NCBI RefSeq assembly: GCF_000970855.1
Contig: NZ_KQ034046.1
Location: 530,084-594,083 of the forward strand
Length of the DNA: 64,000 nt
Direction of reading: 5' to 3'
DNA from: Lactobacillus helsingborgensis
GTDB taxonomy: Bacteria > Bacillota > Bacilli > Lactobacillales > Lactobacillaceae
Every line of letters begins with the position of its first letter. The first letter of the stretch is position 1. Under the pieces are notes generated by a model, which ran no database searches, was not told where the DNA came from, and was given only the letters and a program-made list of their open reading frames with translations. The position numbers were made by a program, and so were the translations under genes. Below, in pieces: positions 25,619-34,520 of this stretch.

Positions 25619-26110
25619 ATGGTAGTTGTAGGTACAAGAATAGACAATAGATTATTGCACGGAATTGTAGCGACTTCATGGGCCCCACAATCTGGCGCAA
25701 CAAGAGTAATGGTAATTGACGACGAAACTGCATCAAGTCCAGTTTTAAAAGACGCGATGAAACTTGGTCGTCCAGCAGGAATGGCGGTTTCTGTAATTAC
25801 TGCAGCAACTGCTTTGGCAAATTTCAAGCGTAATAAATATGACCATCAAAAAGTATTTATTTTAGCTAAAACGCCAAATATTTTTCTCGAACTGAGAAAA
25901 AATGGGGTTTTGTTTAATGAATTAATCTTAGGAGGAACTCTGACTTATGAAAATTCTGTCCGCATAACTAACAGAGCATACGTTAAGAAAGAAGACATTC
26001 CTGTTTATAGTGAACTGGCTCAATTAGGAGTGACGATTAAATCTATGTATACCACGAAAGATAATCCTATTGATGTCATGGCTGTTTTAAAGGAAAAAGG
26101 GGAAATATAA
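25619..26110 (+). CDS. PTS mannose-class EIIB component
   Basis: A 163-residue cytoplasmic phosphocarrier of the mannose/fructose/sorbose family. The phosphorylated histidine is in RLLHGIVATSW (about residue 14), and the later LILGGTLTYENS and IDVMAVLKEKGE also fit the family. The start is ATG 25619 with AGGAGG 9 bases before; an ATG at 25615 opens only a 12-codon out-of-frame peptide. First gene of the operon IIB-IIC-IID-IIA-antiterminator-Nif3. The sugar is unknown. Confidence 0.93.
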   Translation: MVVVGTRIDNRLLHGIVATSWAPQSGATRVMVIDDETASSPVLKDAMKLGRPAGMAVSVITAATALANFKRNKYDHQKVFILAKTPNIFLELRKNGVLFNELILGGTLTYENSVRITNRAYVKKEDIPVYSELAQLGVTIKSMYTTKDNPIDVMAVLKEKGEI

Positions 26111-26111
26111 A

Positions 26112-26912
26112 ATGGGACTAACAATTAAAGAAGTTATCTTAATATCATTACTCGCCTATGTTTATTCTTTAGATAGGCACAGCACGCAAATTGCCGGGAA
26201 AATCACGATATTATACGGTGCATTGGCTGGCTTAATTCTAGGTGATTTTAAGCAGGGACTTGAGATTGGTGCCACCTTGCAATTAATGTCACTGGGAGTG
26301 GCAAATTTAGGTGGTGCATCAATGCCTGATTATCCTACTGCTGCGATTATTTCAGCTACAATCGCTATCACTTCAGGCAAAGGGATGGCAGCAGGAATGG
26401 CAATTGGCTTGCCCGTGGGCATGTTAGGTATGAACTTTGATGTTTTAATCAAACTGATTAATTCAGCAATCGCTAAAAGAGCTCAAAATTTTGCCCATAA
26501 AAAACAGTTTGGCAAGATGACGAGAACTATTCCACTTGCTACCATAATCTATCCGCTAGAATCAACAATACCAGTTTTCATTGCGATTGTTTTTGGTAAA
26601 TCAGTAGTTCAAGCGATTTTAAATTTCATGCCTCAATGGTTTACCGTTGGGCTAAATGTAGCAGGAGGGATGCTGCCAGCAGTTGGTTTTGCTATGCTGC
26701 TGGTTTACATGCCATTAAAAAAATATGGTTATTGGCTAATCGTGGGCTTTGTCGCTACAGCTTATTTAAAAATGCCAGTTTTAGGAGTCGCACTATTAGG
26801 TGCAGCTGCAGCTATACATCTTTACTTAAGTCTTTCAAGTAAGAATAAAGTAATGGCTAATACTAGTAATAATGTAGGTAATTTATCAGAGGAGGATATG
26901 GAAGATGAGTGA
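26112..26912 (+). CDS. PTS mannose-class EIIC component
   Basis: A 266-residue membrane permease with about seven to eight hydrophobic segments. It has the glycine-rich ILYGALAGLILGDFKQGLEI and GATLQLMSLGVANLGGASMP signature of EIIC-Man proteins. Starts one base after the EIIB stop and overlaps EIID by 8 bases. Together with IID it forms the sugar channel. Confidence 0.93.
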   Translation: MGLTIKEVILISLLAYVYSLDRHSTQIAGKITILYGALAGLILGDFKQGLEIGATLQLMSLGVANLGGASMPDYPTAAIISATIAITSGKGMAAGMAIGLPVGMLGMNFDVLIKLINSAIAKRAQNFAHKKQFGKMTRTIPLATIIYPLESTIPVFIAIVFGKSVVQAILNFMPQWFTVGLNVAGGMLPAVGFAMLLVYMPLKKYGYWLIVGFVATAYLKMPVLGVALLGAAAAIHLYLSLSSKNKVMANTSNNVGNLSEEDMEDE

Positions 26913-27699
26913 TCATAAGCTGACCAAAAAGGATATTTTAAGAACCGCTTTAAGGCATTATTTAGGAGTTACAACTTTCAATTATGACACAGGAATTGCT
27001 CCGACAATTGTTTGGGAATTGTTTCCGGCTTTAAGAAAAATATACGCCAATGATGATGATTTAGTTTTATCTTTAGATAATCATTTCAGATACTACAATT
27101 GTAATCCATGGCTATCTCCTTTAATCACCGGTGCAACTTTAGCAATGGAAGAAAAAGATGGCGTCAAGTCTATTGAAGCAGTTCAGAACCTGAAAACAGG
27201 ATTAATGGGTCCGTTATCCGGCATTGGTGACACTATTATTTGGGTGATGATGCCGACCATATTTGGTGCTATTGCAGGCTCAATGGGTAAAAAAGGCAAC
27301 CCCCTGGGTATGTGGCTATTCCTAGCTGTTTTTCTCATTTGCTTTTTCTTAAGACCCTACCTTTATTTTGTGGGTTACCAAACGGGAACAAATCTTATTG
27401 CGAAATTAGGTCAGAAGCTTGATGCTTTTACAGACGCGGTTTCGGTATTGGGTATCATGGTTATAGGATCGATAGTATCGTCAACTGTTAACGTACAAAC
27501 GGGCTGGGCTTTTCAGACTGGTGGGGTCAAAATTACATTGCAGAGCATTCTTGACCAAATCTGTCCGTCTCTTTTACCCGCAATCTTAGTGGCTGTTCTC
27601 TATTATATGTTGAAAAAGAAGGTTAAAATGGCAACCTTAATTTTAGCAGTGATTGTAATAGCCATGTTGGGAGCTGCCATCGGGCTTTTTAAAGCCTAA
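26905..27699 (+). CDS. PTS mannose-class EIID component
   Basis: A 264-residue subunit, soluble at the N-terminus (TKKDILRTALRHYL) and hydrophobic at the C-terminus. The family signature GLMGPLSGIGDTIIWVMMPT is present at about residues 95-114. Overlaps EIIC by 8 bases. Partner of EIIC in mannose-class transport. Confidence 0.93.
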   Translation: MSDHKLTKKDILRTALRHYLGVTTFNYDTGIAPTIVWELFPALRKIYANDDDLVLSLDNHFRYYNCNPWLSPLITGATLAMEEKDGVKSIEAVQNLKTGLMGPLSGIGDTIIWVMMPTIFGAIAGSMGKKGNPLGMWLFLAVFLICFFLRPYLYFVGYQTGTNLIAKLGQKLDAFTDAVSVLGIMVIGSIVSSTVNVQTGWAFQTGGVKITLQSILDQICPSLLPAILVAVLYYMLKKKVKMATLILAVIVIAMLGAAIGLFKA

Positions 27700-27727
27700 A
27701 TAAAGTATAAAAGTGGAGAAATTGATT

Positions 27728-28144
27728 TTGGTAAAAATAATTATTGTCACTCACAAAACTTTGGCTCAGGGATTTAAAGATTCCCTCAACTTTTTTACAG
27801 GACTTGATAAGCAAATTGTCGCCATCTGTGCTTATGAAAATAGTAACCAATTTCCGGAAAAAGAATTGGCTGCAGAAATAAGCAAAGTGAAGTCAAACGA
27901 AAAGTGTCTTATTTTAACTGATTTATTGGGCGGTAGCGTTAACCAGAATGCCGCTAAATACATCAAGGAAAATATTTTTTTAATCACAGGAATTAATTTA
28001 ATTGTTGCTATTCAATTGGCACTGCTACCTGCAGACAAACTAACATCTGACAGCATTATGCAGGTTGTACAAGATGCCAGGAAACAAATAGTTTTTGTAA
28101 ATGATTACTTAAAAAATAAAAAAAGTGACTTCGAAGATGAATAG
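27728..28144 (+). CDS. PTS mannose-class EIIA component
   Basis: A 138-residue phosphocarrier with the active histidine in KIIIVTHKTLAQGF and the family motif LILTDLLGGSVNQNAAKYI. The start is TTG 27728 with GGAG 9 bases upstream; GTG 27713 is in frame but carries no ribosome site. It completes a full IIA/IIB/IIC/IID set, so the transporter should work with the HPr/EI encoded at 54-56 kb. Confidence 0.88.
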   Translation: MVKIIIVTHKTLAQGFKDSLNFFTGLDKQIVAICAYENSNQFPEKELAAEISKVKSNEKCLILTDLLGGSVNQNAAKYIKENIFLITGINLIVAIQLALLPADKLTSDSIMQVVQDARKQIVFVNDYLKNKKSDFEDE

Positions 28145-28172
28145 CAAATCAGGCCTTTTGTGGAGTAATTAA

Positions 28173-29057
28173 ATGATCATTGTGAAAGTTTTTAATAATA
28201 ATATTGTTTTAGTTAAAAACAAAAAAACCGCTAAAGAAAGTATTCTTTGGGGCAAAGGAGTTGGTTTTCAGAAAAAAGCTGGGCAAAAAATTGTCATGAA
28301 CAAAAACGATGCAATTTTCGTTAAAGAAGCAGAATCAGATTGGTCCAGATCATTTCTCTCACTAAGTGAAGAAATACCCCTCAAGTATTTCGAAGTGGCC
28401 AAAAAAATAGTTCAAGATGCTAGTGCAAATATGCAAGCCACTTTTAATCCGTTTCTACTGATTTCTTTAGCAGATCACATCTTCTTTACCATTAAACGGG
28501 CAAAAGAAAAAAATGGGGAAACTGAATTACCAATTAGTGAAATAAAAGAAGACTACTATAAAGAATTTAAGCAAGCGCAACTAGCCAAAAATTACATTGA
28601 GCAGGAATTTGATGTTGCTCTGCCTGAAAGCGAAGCTGGTTTTTTAGCCATCCATTTTGTAGAGAATGAAAAAGAATCAGTAAAAAATTACGATGATAGT
28701 AAGCAAATTAAAAATCGTGCTACTAATGACATTTTAGAGATTATTGCAGAAAATTTGCACCTTGATATGACTGATGAAAAAGTCAATTTTCGGCGTTTAA
28801 AAACTCATTTAAAGTTTTTACTAACCAGAATTCAGAATAAGGAATTTTTTAGAGATAGTAAGGAAGATAAAAAACTTTACCAGCAAATAATAAAGAATTA
28901 TCCGGAACTATTAGACTGCGAACAGGCAATTAGTGACTATTTAGCAGAAACCTTTAATTATCACCTTAGTAAATCGGAACAAATATATTTGATTATGCAT
29001 CTCAGGCAAATAGTGAAACAAAAAGATACTCAGAAAGAAGCAGAAAATGAAGATTAA
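28173..29057 (+). CDS. BglG/LicT-family transcriptional antiterminator
   Basis: A 294-residue protein with an N-terminal CAT RNA-binding domain (1-58: IVKVFNNNIVLVKNKK, KGVGFQKKAGQKI) and two PRD modules. PRD histidines are visible at SLADHIFF and AIHFVENE (PRD1), and at RRLKTHLKFLL and LIMHLRQIV (PRD2). The target is the RAT site at 25497-25537 in front of this same operon, so it is autoregulatory. Phosphorylation by HPr and the PTS should set its activity. A BglG-type regulator with a mannose-class PTS is not the usual pairing, which is more often LevR or GntR. Confidence 0.92.
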   Translation: MIIVKVFNNNIVLVKNKKTAKESILWGKGVGFQKKAGQKIVMNKNDAIFVKEAESDWSRSFLSLSEEIPLKYFEVAKKIVQDASANMQATFNPFLLISLADHIFFTIKRAKEKNGETELPISEIKEDYYKEFKQAQLAKNYIEQEFDVALPESEAGFLAIHFVENEKESVKNYDDSKQIKNRATNDILEIIAENLHLDMTDEKVNFRRLKTHLKFLLTRIQNKEFFRDSKEDKKLYQQIIKNYPELLDCEQAISDYLAETFNYHLSKSEQIYLIMHLRQIVKQKDTQKEAENED

Positions 29058-29922
29058 AGAAGTTATCGATAAAATGATAAATTATCATTCCGGTCAAAAA
29101 CTCAGTTCGGATATGAAACGTGATCGGATTTTGTTTGGCAATGAATTTAGCAATAAAGAATGCACCGGTATTGTGACTACTACATGGGCTAATATTGACG
29201 TGATTAAAGCAGCAATTAAACGGGGCGCAAATTTGATTATCTCTCATGAGGCCTTGTTTTGGAACCACGGCGATCATACTGATTGGCTGACGGCTAATAA
29301 AAATAAAACTTTTGCTCTGAAAAAGCAGCTGCTGGAAGACAATCAGATTGTAGTTTGGCGTGATCATGACCACATTCATTTTGGTGGCATTCCCGTTAAA
29401 GACCAATACTTCGATGGTATTTTTTATGGCTTTGCCCAAGAAATGGGCTGGGCTGAATATGCGACAGGAGGTGTAAAGGGAACGGCTGGATATTTAAGAG
29501 CTAAGTATCGTGAATATCAAATTCCGCAAACGACAGTCGCTAGTGTAGCCCAGAAATTAATGGCAAAAGGAGATTTGAATGGCTGCAAGATTTTTGGTGA
29601 CCCTATGACGCCGGTAAGTAAAGTGCTGATACCGACACATAATTTAGGGGATGCTAAAGAATTAATCACCAAAATTGATCAGGAAAATTTTGACTTAGTT
29701 TTAGGACTTGAAGTCATAGACTTCACGTTAAGTGAGTACATTAGGGATAGTAATATGTTAGGACTTAATAAAGCATTGTTGACTGTCGGTCATTTTAATT
29801 TGGAGGAGTTTGGGGTTAAGTATATGATGAATTATTTGCCGCAGATTTTTGCTAATCAAATACCATGCAGTTTTGTTAAAGCTGGAGATAGTTATAACTA
29901 TATATTAAATAAAAATAAATAG
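29047..29922 (+). CDS. Nif3-like dinuclear-metal-centre protein
   Basis: A 291-residue protein of the Nif3/NGG1p-interacting-factor family. Metal ligands are visible in LIISHEALFWNHGDHTD and RDHDHIHFGG, and a late GHFNLEEFGVKY. The family is widespread but of unclear function (proposed hydrolase, GTP cyclohydrolase-like fold). The ATG overlaps the antiterminator gene by 11 bases, so it is co-translated with the PTS regulator. This places it in sugar metabolism here, perhaps as a phosphosugar-processing hydrolase; this is inference. Confidence 0.88.
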   Translation: MKIKEVIDKMINYHSGQKLSSDMKRDRILFGNEFSNKECTGIVTTTWANIDVIKAAIKRGANLIISHEALFWNHGDHTDWLTANKNKTFALKKQLLEDNQIVVWRDHDHIHFGGIPVKDQYFDGIFYGFAQEMGWAEYATGGVKGTAGYLRAKYREYQIPQTTVASVAQKLMAKGDLNGCKIFGDPMTPVSKVLIPTHNLGDAKELITKIDQENFDLVLGLEVIDFTLSEYIRDSNMLGLNKALLTVGHFNLEEFGVKYMMNYLPQIFANQIPCSFVKAGDSYNYILNKNK

Positions 29923-29947
29923 GATCATACTTACTGTTTTATTTAAT

Positions 29948-29979
29948 AAATCGTAACACTTGTTAGTGTTACGATTTTT
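29948..29979 (+). terminator. Intrinsic terminator of the PTS operon
   Basis: Perfect stem AAATCGTAACACT / AGTGTTACGATTT with a TGTT loop and T run. Confidence 0.88.
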
Positions 29980-30022
29980 GTTTAATTACCAAACTTTTAG
30001 ACGAAATGCTAACTTAGAAATA

Positions 30023-30211
30023 TTATCCTAATGGTGAATGCCAAATTTTCATTACTAAAAGGGCAATGATAAGAAAAAAAATTGAGGCAATTGCTAACAA
30101 AACTTTTCTTTGCTTTGGCGTTTTTTTGGAGTCGCAACTAAAGACTAGGCAAAAACTGGCTACAACAATCAATAAACCAGTGATTAACAATAAGGTAAAA
30201 CTATAATTCAT
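30023..30211 (-). CDS. Small two-helix membrane protein
   Basis: A 62-residue protein with two membrane segments (about 5-25 and 39-55) joined by a basic loop SKKTPKQRK. Start ATG 30211 after GGTG. Not recognised beyond this. It lies between two unrelated transcription units. Confidence 0.6.
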   Translation of the reverse strand: MNYSFTLLLITGLLIVVASFCLVFSCDSKKTPKQRKVLLAIASIFFLIIALLVMKIWHSPLG

Positions 30212-30308
30212 TTTTTCACCAACTTTTGCTTAAGAATAAAAATTAAGGAAATAATAACTTGTCTTTTTGTGAATATTTTATTAATATGGTAATGATGTGG
30301 AGGACTTT

Positions 30309-31451
30309 ATGAGTAGAATTAAAGTAATGACGGTTTTTGGAACTAGACCAGAAGCAATTAAGATGGCTCCTTTAGTGCAAAAACTAAAAAAAGATGAACG
30401 TTTTACAGAAGTCACAGTAGTAACTGCCCAGCATCGAGAGATGTTGGACCAGGTACTTAACATTTTTAAAATTAAACCTGATTATGACTTTAACATTATG
30501 AAGAAAAATCAAACCTTGGAAGGTATCACAACTAAGGTATTGCTTGATATGGTTAAGGTATTAAAGGAAGTTATGCCTGACATTGTCTTGGTTCATGGGG
30601 ATACTACTACCAGTTTTGCGGCAGGGTTAGCCAGCTTTTATCTTCAGTGCCCACTCGGCCATGTTGAGGCAGGACTTAGAACATGGCATAAATACTCACC
30701 ATTTCCTGAGGAAATGAACCGGCAAATGACCGATGATTTGGCTGATCTTTATTTTGCACCTACTAAAGTAAGTAAGCAAAACTTATTAACAGAAAATCAT
30801 AACGCAGAGAATATTTTTGTGACTGGCAATACAGCTATTGATGCTCTATCAGAAACTGTCCAAGCAAATTATCATCATGAAGTTTTGGATCTAATTAAAC
30901 CAGGGAGTAAAATTATTTTGGTGACAATGCACCGTCGGGAAAATCAAGGCGAACCAATGAGACGGGTATTTAAAGTTATGAAACAAGTTGTTGATAGCCA
31001 CGATAATGTTGAAATGATTTATCCCGTCCATCTTTCTCCACGAGTACAAAAGGTCGCCCATGAAATTTTTGGGGATGATCCCAGAATTCATTTAATTGCG
31101 CCACTAGATGTAGTAGATTTTCATAATTTGGCTAAGCTCAGCTACTTTATTATGACTGATTCCGGCGGCGTTCAAGAAGAAGCTCCGGCTTTAAACAAAC
31201 CTGTCTTGGTTTTACGTGATACCACGGAAAGACCAGAAGGCGTTAAAGCAGGGACGCTTAAGTTGGTAGGAACCCAGGTTGATGCTGTCAAAGCAGCAAT
31301 GGTTGAACTACTTGATAATAAAGAGATTTATGATCAGATGGCCAGTGCTAAAAATCCTTATGGTGATGGGCATGCGTCTGACAGAATCATGGCTGATATT
31401 GCGTATTATTTTGCTAAAAATAAAGGACAACGTCCACAAGACTTTGAATAA
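30309..31451 (+). CDS. wecB: UDP-N-acetylglucosamine 2-epimerase
   Basis: A 380-residue enzyme that interconverts UDP-GlcNAc and UDP-ManNAc for cell-wall polysaccharide or teichoic acid linkage units. It has the start VMTVFGTRPEAIKMAPLV, then HGDTTTSFAAGLASFY, HVEAGLRT, TGNTAID and the SGGVQEEAPALNKPVLVLRD region. The chosen start is ATG 30309 with GGAGG 7 bases upstream; the GTG at 30297 lies before the ribosome site. Length is normal. Monocistronic as far as seen. Confidence 0.94.
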   Translation: MSRIKVMTVFGTRPEAIKMAPLVQKLKKDERFTEVTVVTAQHREMLDQVLNIFKIKPDYDFNIMKKNQTLEGITTKVLLDMVKVLKEVMPDIVLVHGDTTTSFAAGLASFYLQCPLGHVEAGLRTWHKYSPFPEEMNRQMTDDLADLYFAPTKVSKQNLLTENHNAENIFVTGNTAIDALSETVQANYHHEVLDLIKPGSKIILVTMHRRENQGEPMRRVFKVMKQVVDSHDNVEMIYPVHLSPRVQKVAHEIFGDDPRIHLIAPLDVVDFHNLAKLSYFIMTDSGGVQEEAPALNKPVLVLRDTTERPEGVKAGTLKLVGTQVDAVKAAMVELLDNKEIYDQMASAKNPYGDGHASDRIMADIAYYFAKNKGQRPQDFE

Positions 31452-31579
31452 ACCACTTAGTTTTGCTATTAAAGCTGCTAGTTTTGAGCTTTTTTGTTTC
31501 TTTGGGCGTTAATCAAGCAATTATCAAAAGAATATGATTGCTCACCAAGTGAATGCTTAAAATAAAAAAAGATAATTTA

Positions 31580-31612
31580 AAAAGGTGATAACTTGTACGC
31601 TATCACCTTTTG
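31580..31612. terminator. Bidirectional terminator between the epimerase and gtrA genes
   Basis: Stem AAAAGGTGATA / TATCACCTTTT with A and T tracts on both sides. It overlaps the last codons of the GtrA gene. Confidence 0.7.
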
Positions 31613-32130
31613 TTTTTACGAGCTTTAATTTTTTCTTTTGCCCTCTTAATCATCGTTGTTTCCTGTGCTTGAAACACGGATCTAGTAGTCAGGTAATTGA
31701 AAATACCTACTAAAACTTGATCAACAATTTTCACGAATAGGGCGTCTAAGTGCAGCCAAGACAAACCAACCAGCATGATTAAACTGTCAGGAATAAGACT
31801 AATAATTCTGTAAGTAAAGAATACAATTAATTTTTGCCAAGTTGAATGTTCCTCATCTACGTTGTTAATAAAAACGGCTTTTTGATTAAATACGAACGAA
31901 GCCAAGTTTGAAATAATAAATGCAATAGTATTAGAAACTAGCACCACACTATGCCACCACTTATGCAGTACCATAAACACTACTGTATTGATTAGAGCTG
32001 CAATAAAGCCAAAAACCATGTAAACAAATAGATTACGGTGTCTTTTAACCAGATTGTTGGCTAGGCGATGGATTTTAGGATCTGATACCGAGTTAAATTT
32101 TCTAGAATCCATTTTTTTATTCTTAACCAT
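31603..32130 (-). CDS. GtrA family membrane protein
   Basis: A 175-residue membrane protein with four predicted helices (about 33-55, 62-85, 97-117, 127-147) flanked by basic tails, typical of GtrA flippase-like proteins that help transfer lipid-linked sugars for wall polysaccharide glycosylation. The motif NTIAFIISNLASFVFNQKAVF is characteristic. The start overlaps the end of the flavodoxin gene by 8 bases, so both are one unit. The sugar donor is unknown. Confidence 0.85.
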   Translation of the reverse strand: MVKNKKMDSRKFNSVSDPKIHRLANNLVKRHRNLFVYMVFGFIAALINTVVFMVLHKWWHSVVLVSNTIAFIISNLASFVFNQKAVFINNVDEEHSTWQKLIVFFTYRIISLIPDSLIMLVGLSWLHLDALFVKIVDQVLVGIFNYLTTRSVFQAQETTMIKRAKEKIKARKNKR

Positions 32131-32569
32131 TTAGTTGCTCAGCCATTTCCTTAGCTGCGTTGTCAATAAGGTCGAGGTCGTCATCGCCAGGGGCATTTTC
32201 AATTGTTACAGGTTTTGTAACTTCTTTGGCACCTACTTCTTTGAACATTTTTTCAAAATCAAAAACATTTTCGCAAAAATGATCGTTGTATACTCTGTCG
32301 CCACTGCCCATAACAGCAAAGAACTTGCCGCTCAAATCTAATTCTTTTAATTGATCATAAAAATCGGCAATTTCATCAGTCATTTGTCCTTCACCATAAG
32401 TATAGGTGACGAAAATGCACAGATCAGTTGTTAAATAATCACTAGCATCGGTAAATTCAGCTTCACTGGTTTCAACATCAAAACCATAATCTTGTAAATC
32501 TTCATCTAATATATCTGCTATATCAGCATCATTACCGGTCATACTTGCGTAGACAATTCTAGCCTTCAT
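32123..32569 (-). CDS. fld: Flavodoxin
   Basis: A 148-residue FMN electron carrier. The phosphate-binding loop is in YASMTGNDADIADIL. Later elements are VTYTYGEGQMTDE and the AVMGSGDRVYNDHFC loop that stacks on the flavin. The start is ATG 32569 with GAAAGG about 10 bases upstream; ATG 32578 and GTG 32587 are too close to the ribosome site. Length is normal for a short-chain flavodoxin. Confidence 0.9.
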   Translation of the reverse strand: MKARIVYASMTGNDADIADILDEDLQDYGFDVETSEAEFTDASDYLTTDLCIFVTYTYGEGQMTDEIADFYDQLKELDLSGKFFAVMGSGDRVYNDHFCENVFDFEKMFKEVGAKEVTKPVTIENAPGDDDLDLIDNAAKEMAEQLNG

Positions 32570-32705
32570 TTTGTTCATACCTTTCACAAAAACTGATTCA
32601 CCAAAACATTATACCCAATTTTGCTGCTTTTATGAAATTCTTTAGTAAACTTTTAAAAAACGCTATAATGTAATCAAACATCATTTTACAGAGGGGAAAT
32701 TAAAT

Positions 32706-33533
32706 TTGATTACAATTAAATCCGTTAGAGAACTCAAGGGTATGCAGGCGTCAGGTCGATTATTAGCTTCAATGTTTGAAGGCTTGCGCGATGTAATTAA
32801 ACCGGGAATTACAACTTGGACGATTGAAGAATTTTGTCAAGATTTTGTTAAAAGTCGGGGAGGTCGACTGTCAGAACAAGGTTTTGAAGGCTATAAATAC
32901 GGCACCTGTATTTCTGTTAATGATCAGATTGCCCATGCAACACCGCGAAAAGACTTTGTTTTAAAAGAGGGCGATCTGGTAAAAGTTGACGTTACTTGCA
33001 ACCTTAATGGTTTTGAAACAGATTCATGTACGACTTATCCAGTAGGCAAAATTTCTAAGGCAGATCAGGATTTAATGGATACCACAAAAAAGGCTATGTA
33101 TTTAGGAATTGATCAGGCAGTTTTAGGAAACCGCATTGGTGACATTGGGGCTGCTATTCAGCATTTTGTAGAAGATGAACACCATTATGGTGATGTGAAA
33201 GAGCTGGTAGGTCACGGTATTCAACCAAGCATTCACGAAGATCCTGAAGTGCCTCACTGGGGCAAAGCCGGACATGGCCTACGCCTGCGTGAAGGAATGA
33301 CTATCACTTGTGAACCAATGGTTGAAGCTGGTGGCGACTGGCGAATTGTAGAAAAAAGCGTACCAGATCCTAAAGATGACTGGGTGTTTTATGCTACACC
33401 TGATGGCTCAAAATCTGCTCAATTTGAACATACTTTTGCCATTACTAAAGACGGACCTAAGATTTTAACTTTGCAAAAACCCTACGATGGTTACGAAAAA
33501 TATCTACCTCATTTTGACGAAATGGATGACTAA
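32706..33533 (+). CDS. map: Methionine aminopeptidase, type I
   Basis: A 275-residue metallopeptidase that removes the initiator methionine. Metal ligands: D in VKVDVTC, D in FETDSCTTY, H in LVGHGIQPSIHEDP, E in TCEPMVEAG, E in QFEHTFAIT. TTG start at 32706 after GAGGGG. The C-terminal extension of about 20 residues is usual for lactobacilli. Followed at 5 bases by the BrkB gene. Confidence 0.95.
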   Translation: MITIKSVRELKGMQASGRLLASMFEGLRDVIKPGITTWTIEEFCQDFVKSRGGRLSEQGFEGYKYGTCISVNDQIAHATPRKDFVLKEGDLVKVDVTCNLNGFETDSCTTYPVGKISKADQDLMDTTKKAMYLGIDQAVLGNRIGDIGAAIQHFVEDEHHYGDVKELVGHGIQPSIHEDPEVPHWGKAGHGLRLREGMTITCEPMVEAGGDWRIVEKSVPDPKDDWVFYATPDGSKSAQFEHTFAITKDGPKILTLQKPYDGYEKYLPHFDEMDD

Positions 33534-33538
33534 GGTGC

Positions 33539-34456
33539 ATGGGAAGAAAAGCTGAGGCAATCAAAAAACGTTCATTTTTATTTTATAAAACTGTCTCCTT
33601 AAAATTTACTCAAGGTGAAGTTTTAACCAGTGCAATTGCGATTGCTTATTATGTCTTGTTTTCGATTTTTCCATTAATCATTATAATCGGGAACGTTTTA
33701 CCGTTATTTCATATTGATACTGACCCAATTGCCAGTTATTTAAAATTAATTTTTCCAGATAAGATTGCCAAATTTATCATGCCAATAATAAATTCTTTAC
33801 TTAAGAGTAAGTCTACTGGCTATATTTCTTTTGGTATTGTTTTGGCATTGTGGTCCGTATCTTCTTTGGTTAACGCAATTCGAATTGGTATGAACCGTGT
33901 ATATGGCGTACGTGCAGTTGAATTAAAACAAAAATGGCAAATTACTGTTTGGACAAGATCAATCACTATTATGCTGACTAATTTAATGATTATCGTTTTT
34001 GCTTTGCTTAGTTTGACGCTCATCTTTGGTCAGCAGGTACTGGAATTTTTAAAACCTATTTTTTCTTTTTCAGTTGGGGAAATTGAAAAAATATTTAGTT
34101 ATCGCTATCCCGTCATCATAATTACGATGATTGGTGCGCTATATTATTTAAATTACTTTTTGCCTAATATTAGGCTGAAAAAGAAAGTTATTTGGCCGGG
34201 TGTATTTACCACGTTATTCGGCTGGATTATTTTGTCTTGGCTTTTTGGGTTCTACCTGCATCATTTTCGAATTAGCTGGGAAAACTATGGCATTATTGGT
34301 ACATTTATCATATTTATGCTTTGGCTCAATATTTCGTCGATTGTATTCCTGTTAGGTACTTGCGTTAATTCAGCTATTGTGACGCTTAATTATGGTGGCG
34401 TCCATTATTCTGTAGGCCGACTTGCTGAATATATTCAAAGAAAGCGCCACCGGTAA
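33539..34456 (+). CDS. YihY/BrkB family membrane protein
   Basis: A 305-residue integral membrane protein with six predicted helices, including LTSAIAIAYYVLFSIFPLII near the N-terminus and YGIIGTFIIFMLWLNISSIVFLLG near the C-terminus. This is the standard pattern of the family formerly called ribonuclease BN, and no nuclease function is expected. The ribosome site AAGGTG lies just before ATG 33539, so it is an operon with map. Role unknown. Confidence 0.9.
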   Translation: MGRKAEAIKKRSFLFYKTVSLKFTQGEVLTSAIAIAYYVLFSIFPLIIIIGNVLPLFHIDTDPIASYLKLIFPDKIAKFIMPIINSLLKSKSTGYISFGIVLALWSVSSLVNAIRIGMNRVYGVRAVELKQKWQITVWTRSITIMLTNLMIIVFALLSLTLIFGQQVLEFLKPIFSFSVGEIEKIFSYRYPVIIITMIGALYYLNYFLPNIRLKKKVIWPGVFTTLFGWIILSWLFGFYLHHFRISWENYGIIGTFIIFMLWLNISSIVFLLGTCVNSAIVTLNYGGVHYSVGRLAEYIQRKRHR

Positions 34457-34520
34457 AAATTGGCACAATGGAAAATATTTTGGTATATTAGGTTTGTGAT
34501 TTATAGAAAGTGTACAGGTA

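Noticed and set aside
25615-25653. Short upstream ORF (12 codons) overlapping the EIIB start
   Set aside because: Probably chance; the second ATG has the better ribosome-site spacing and encodes the conserved protein.
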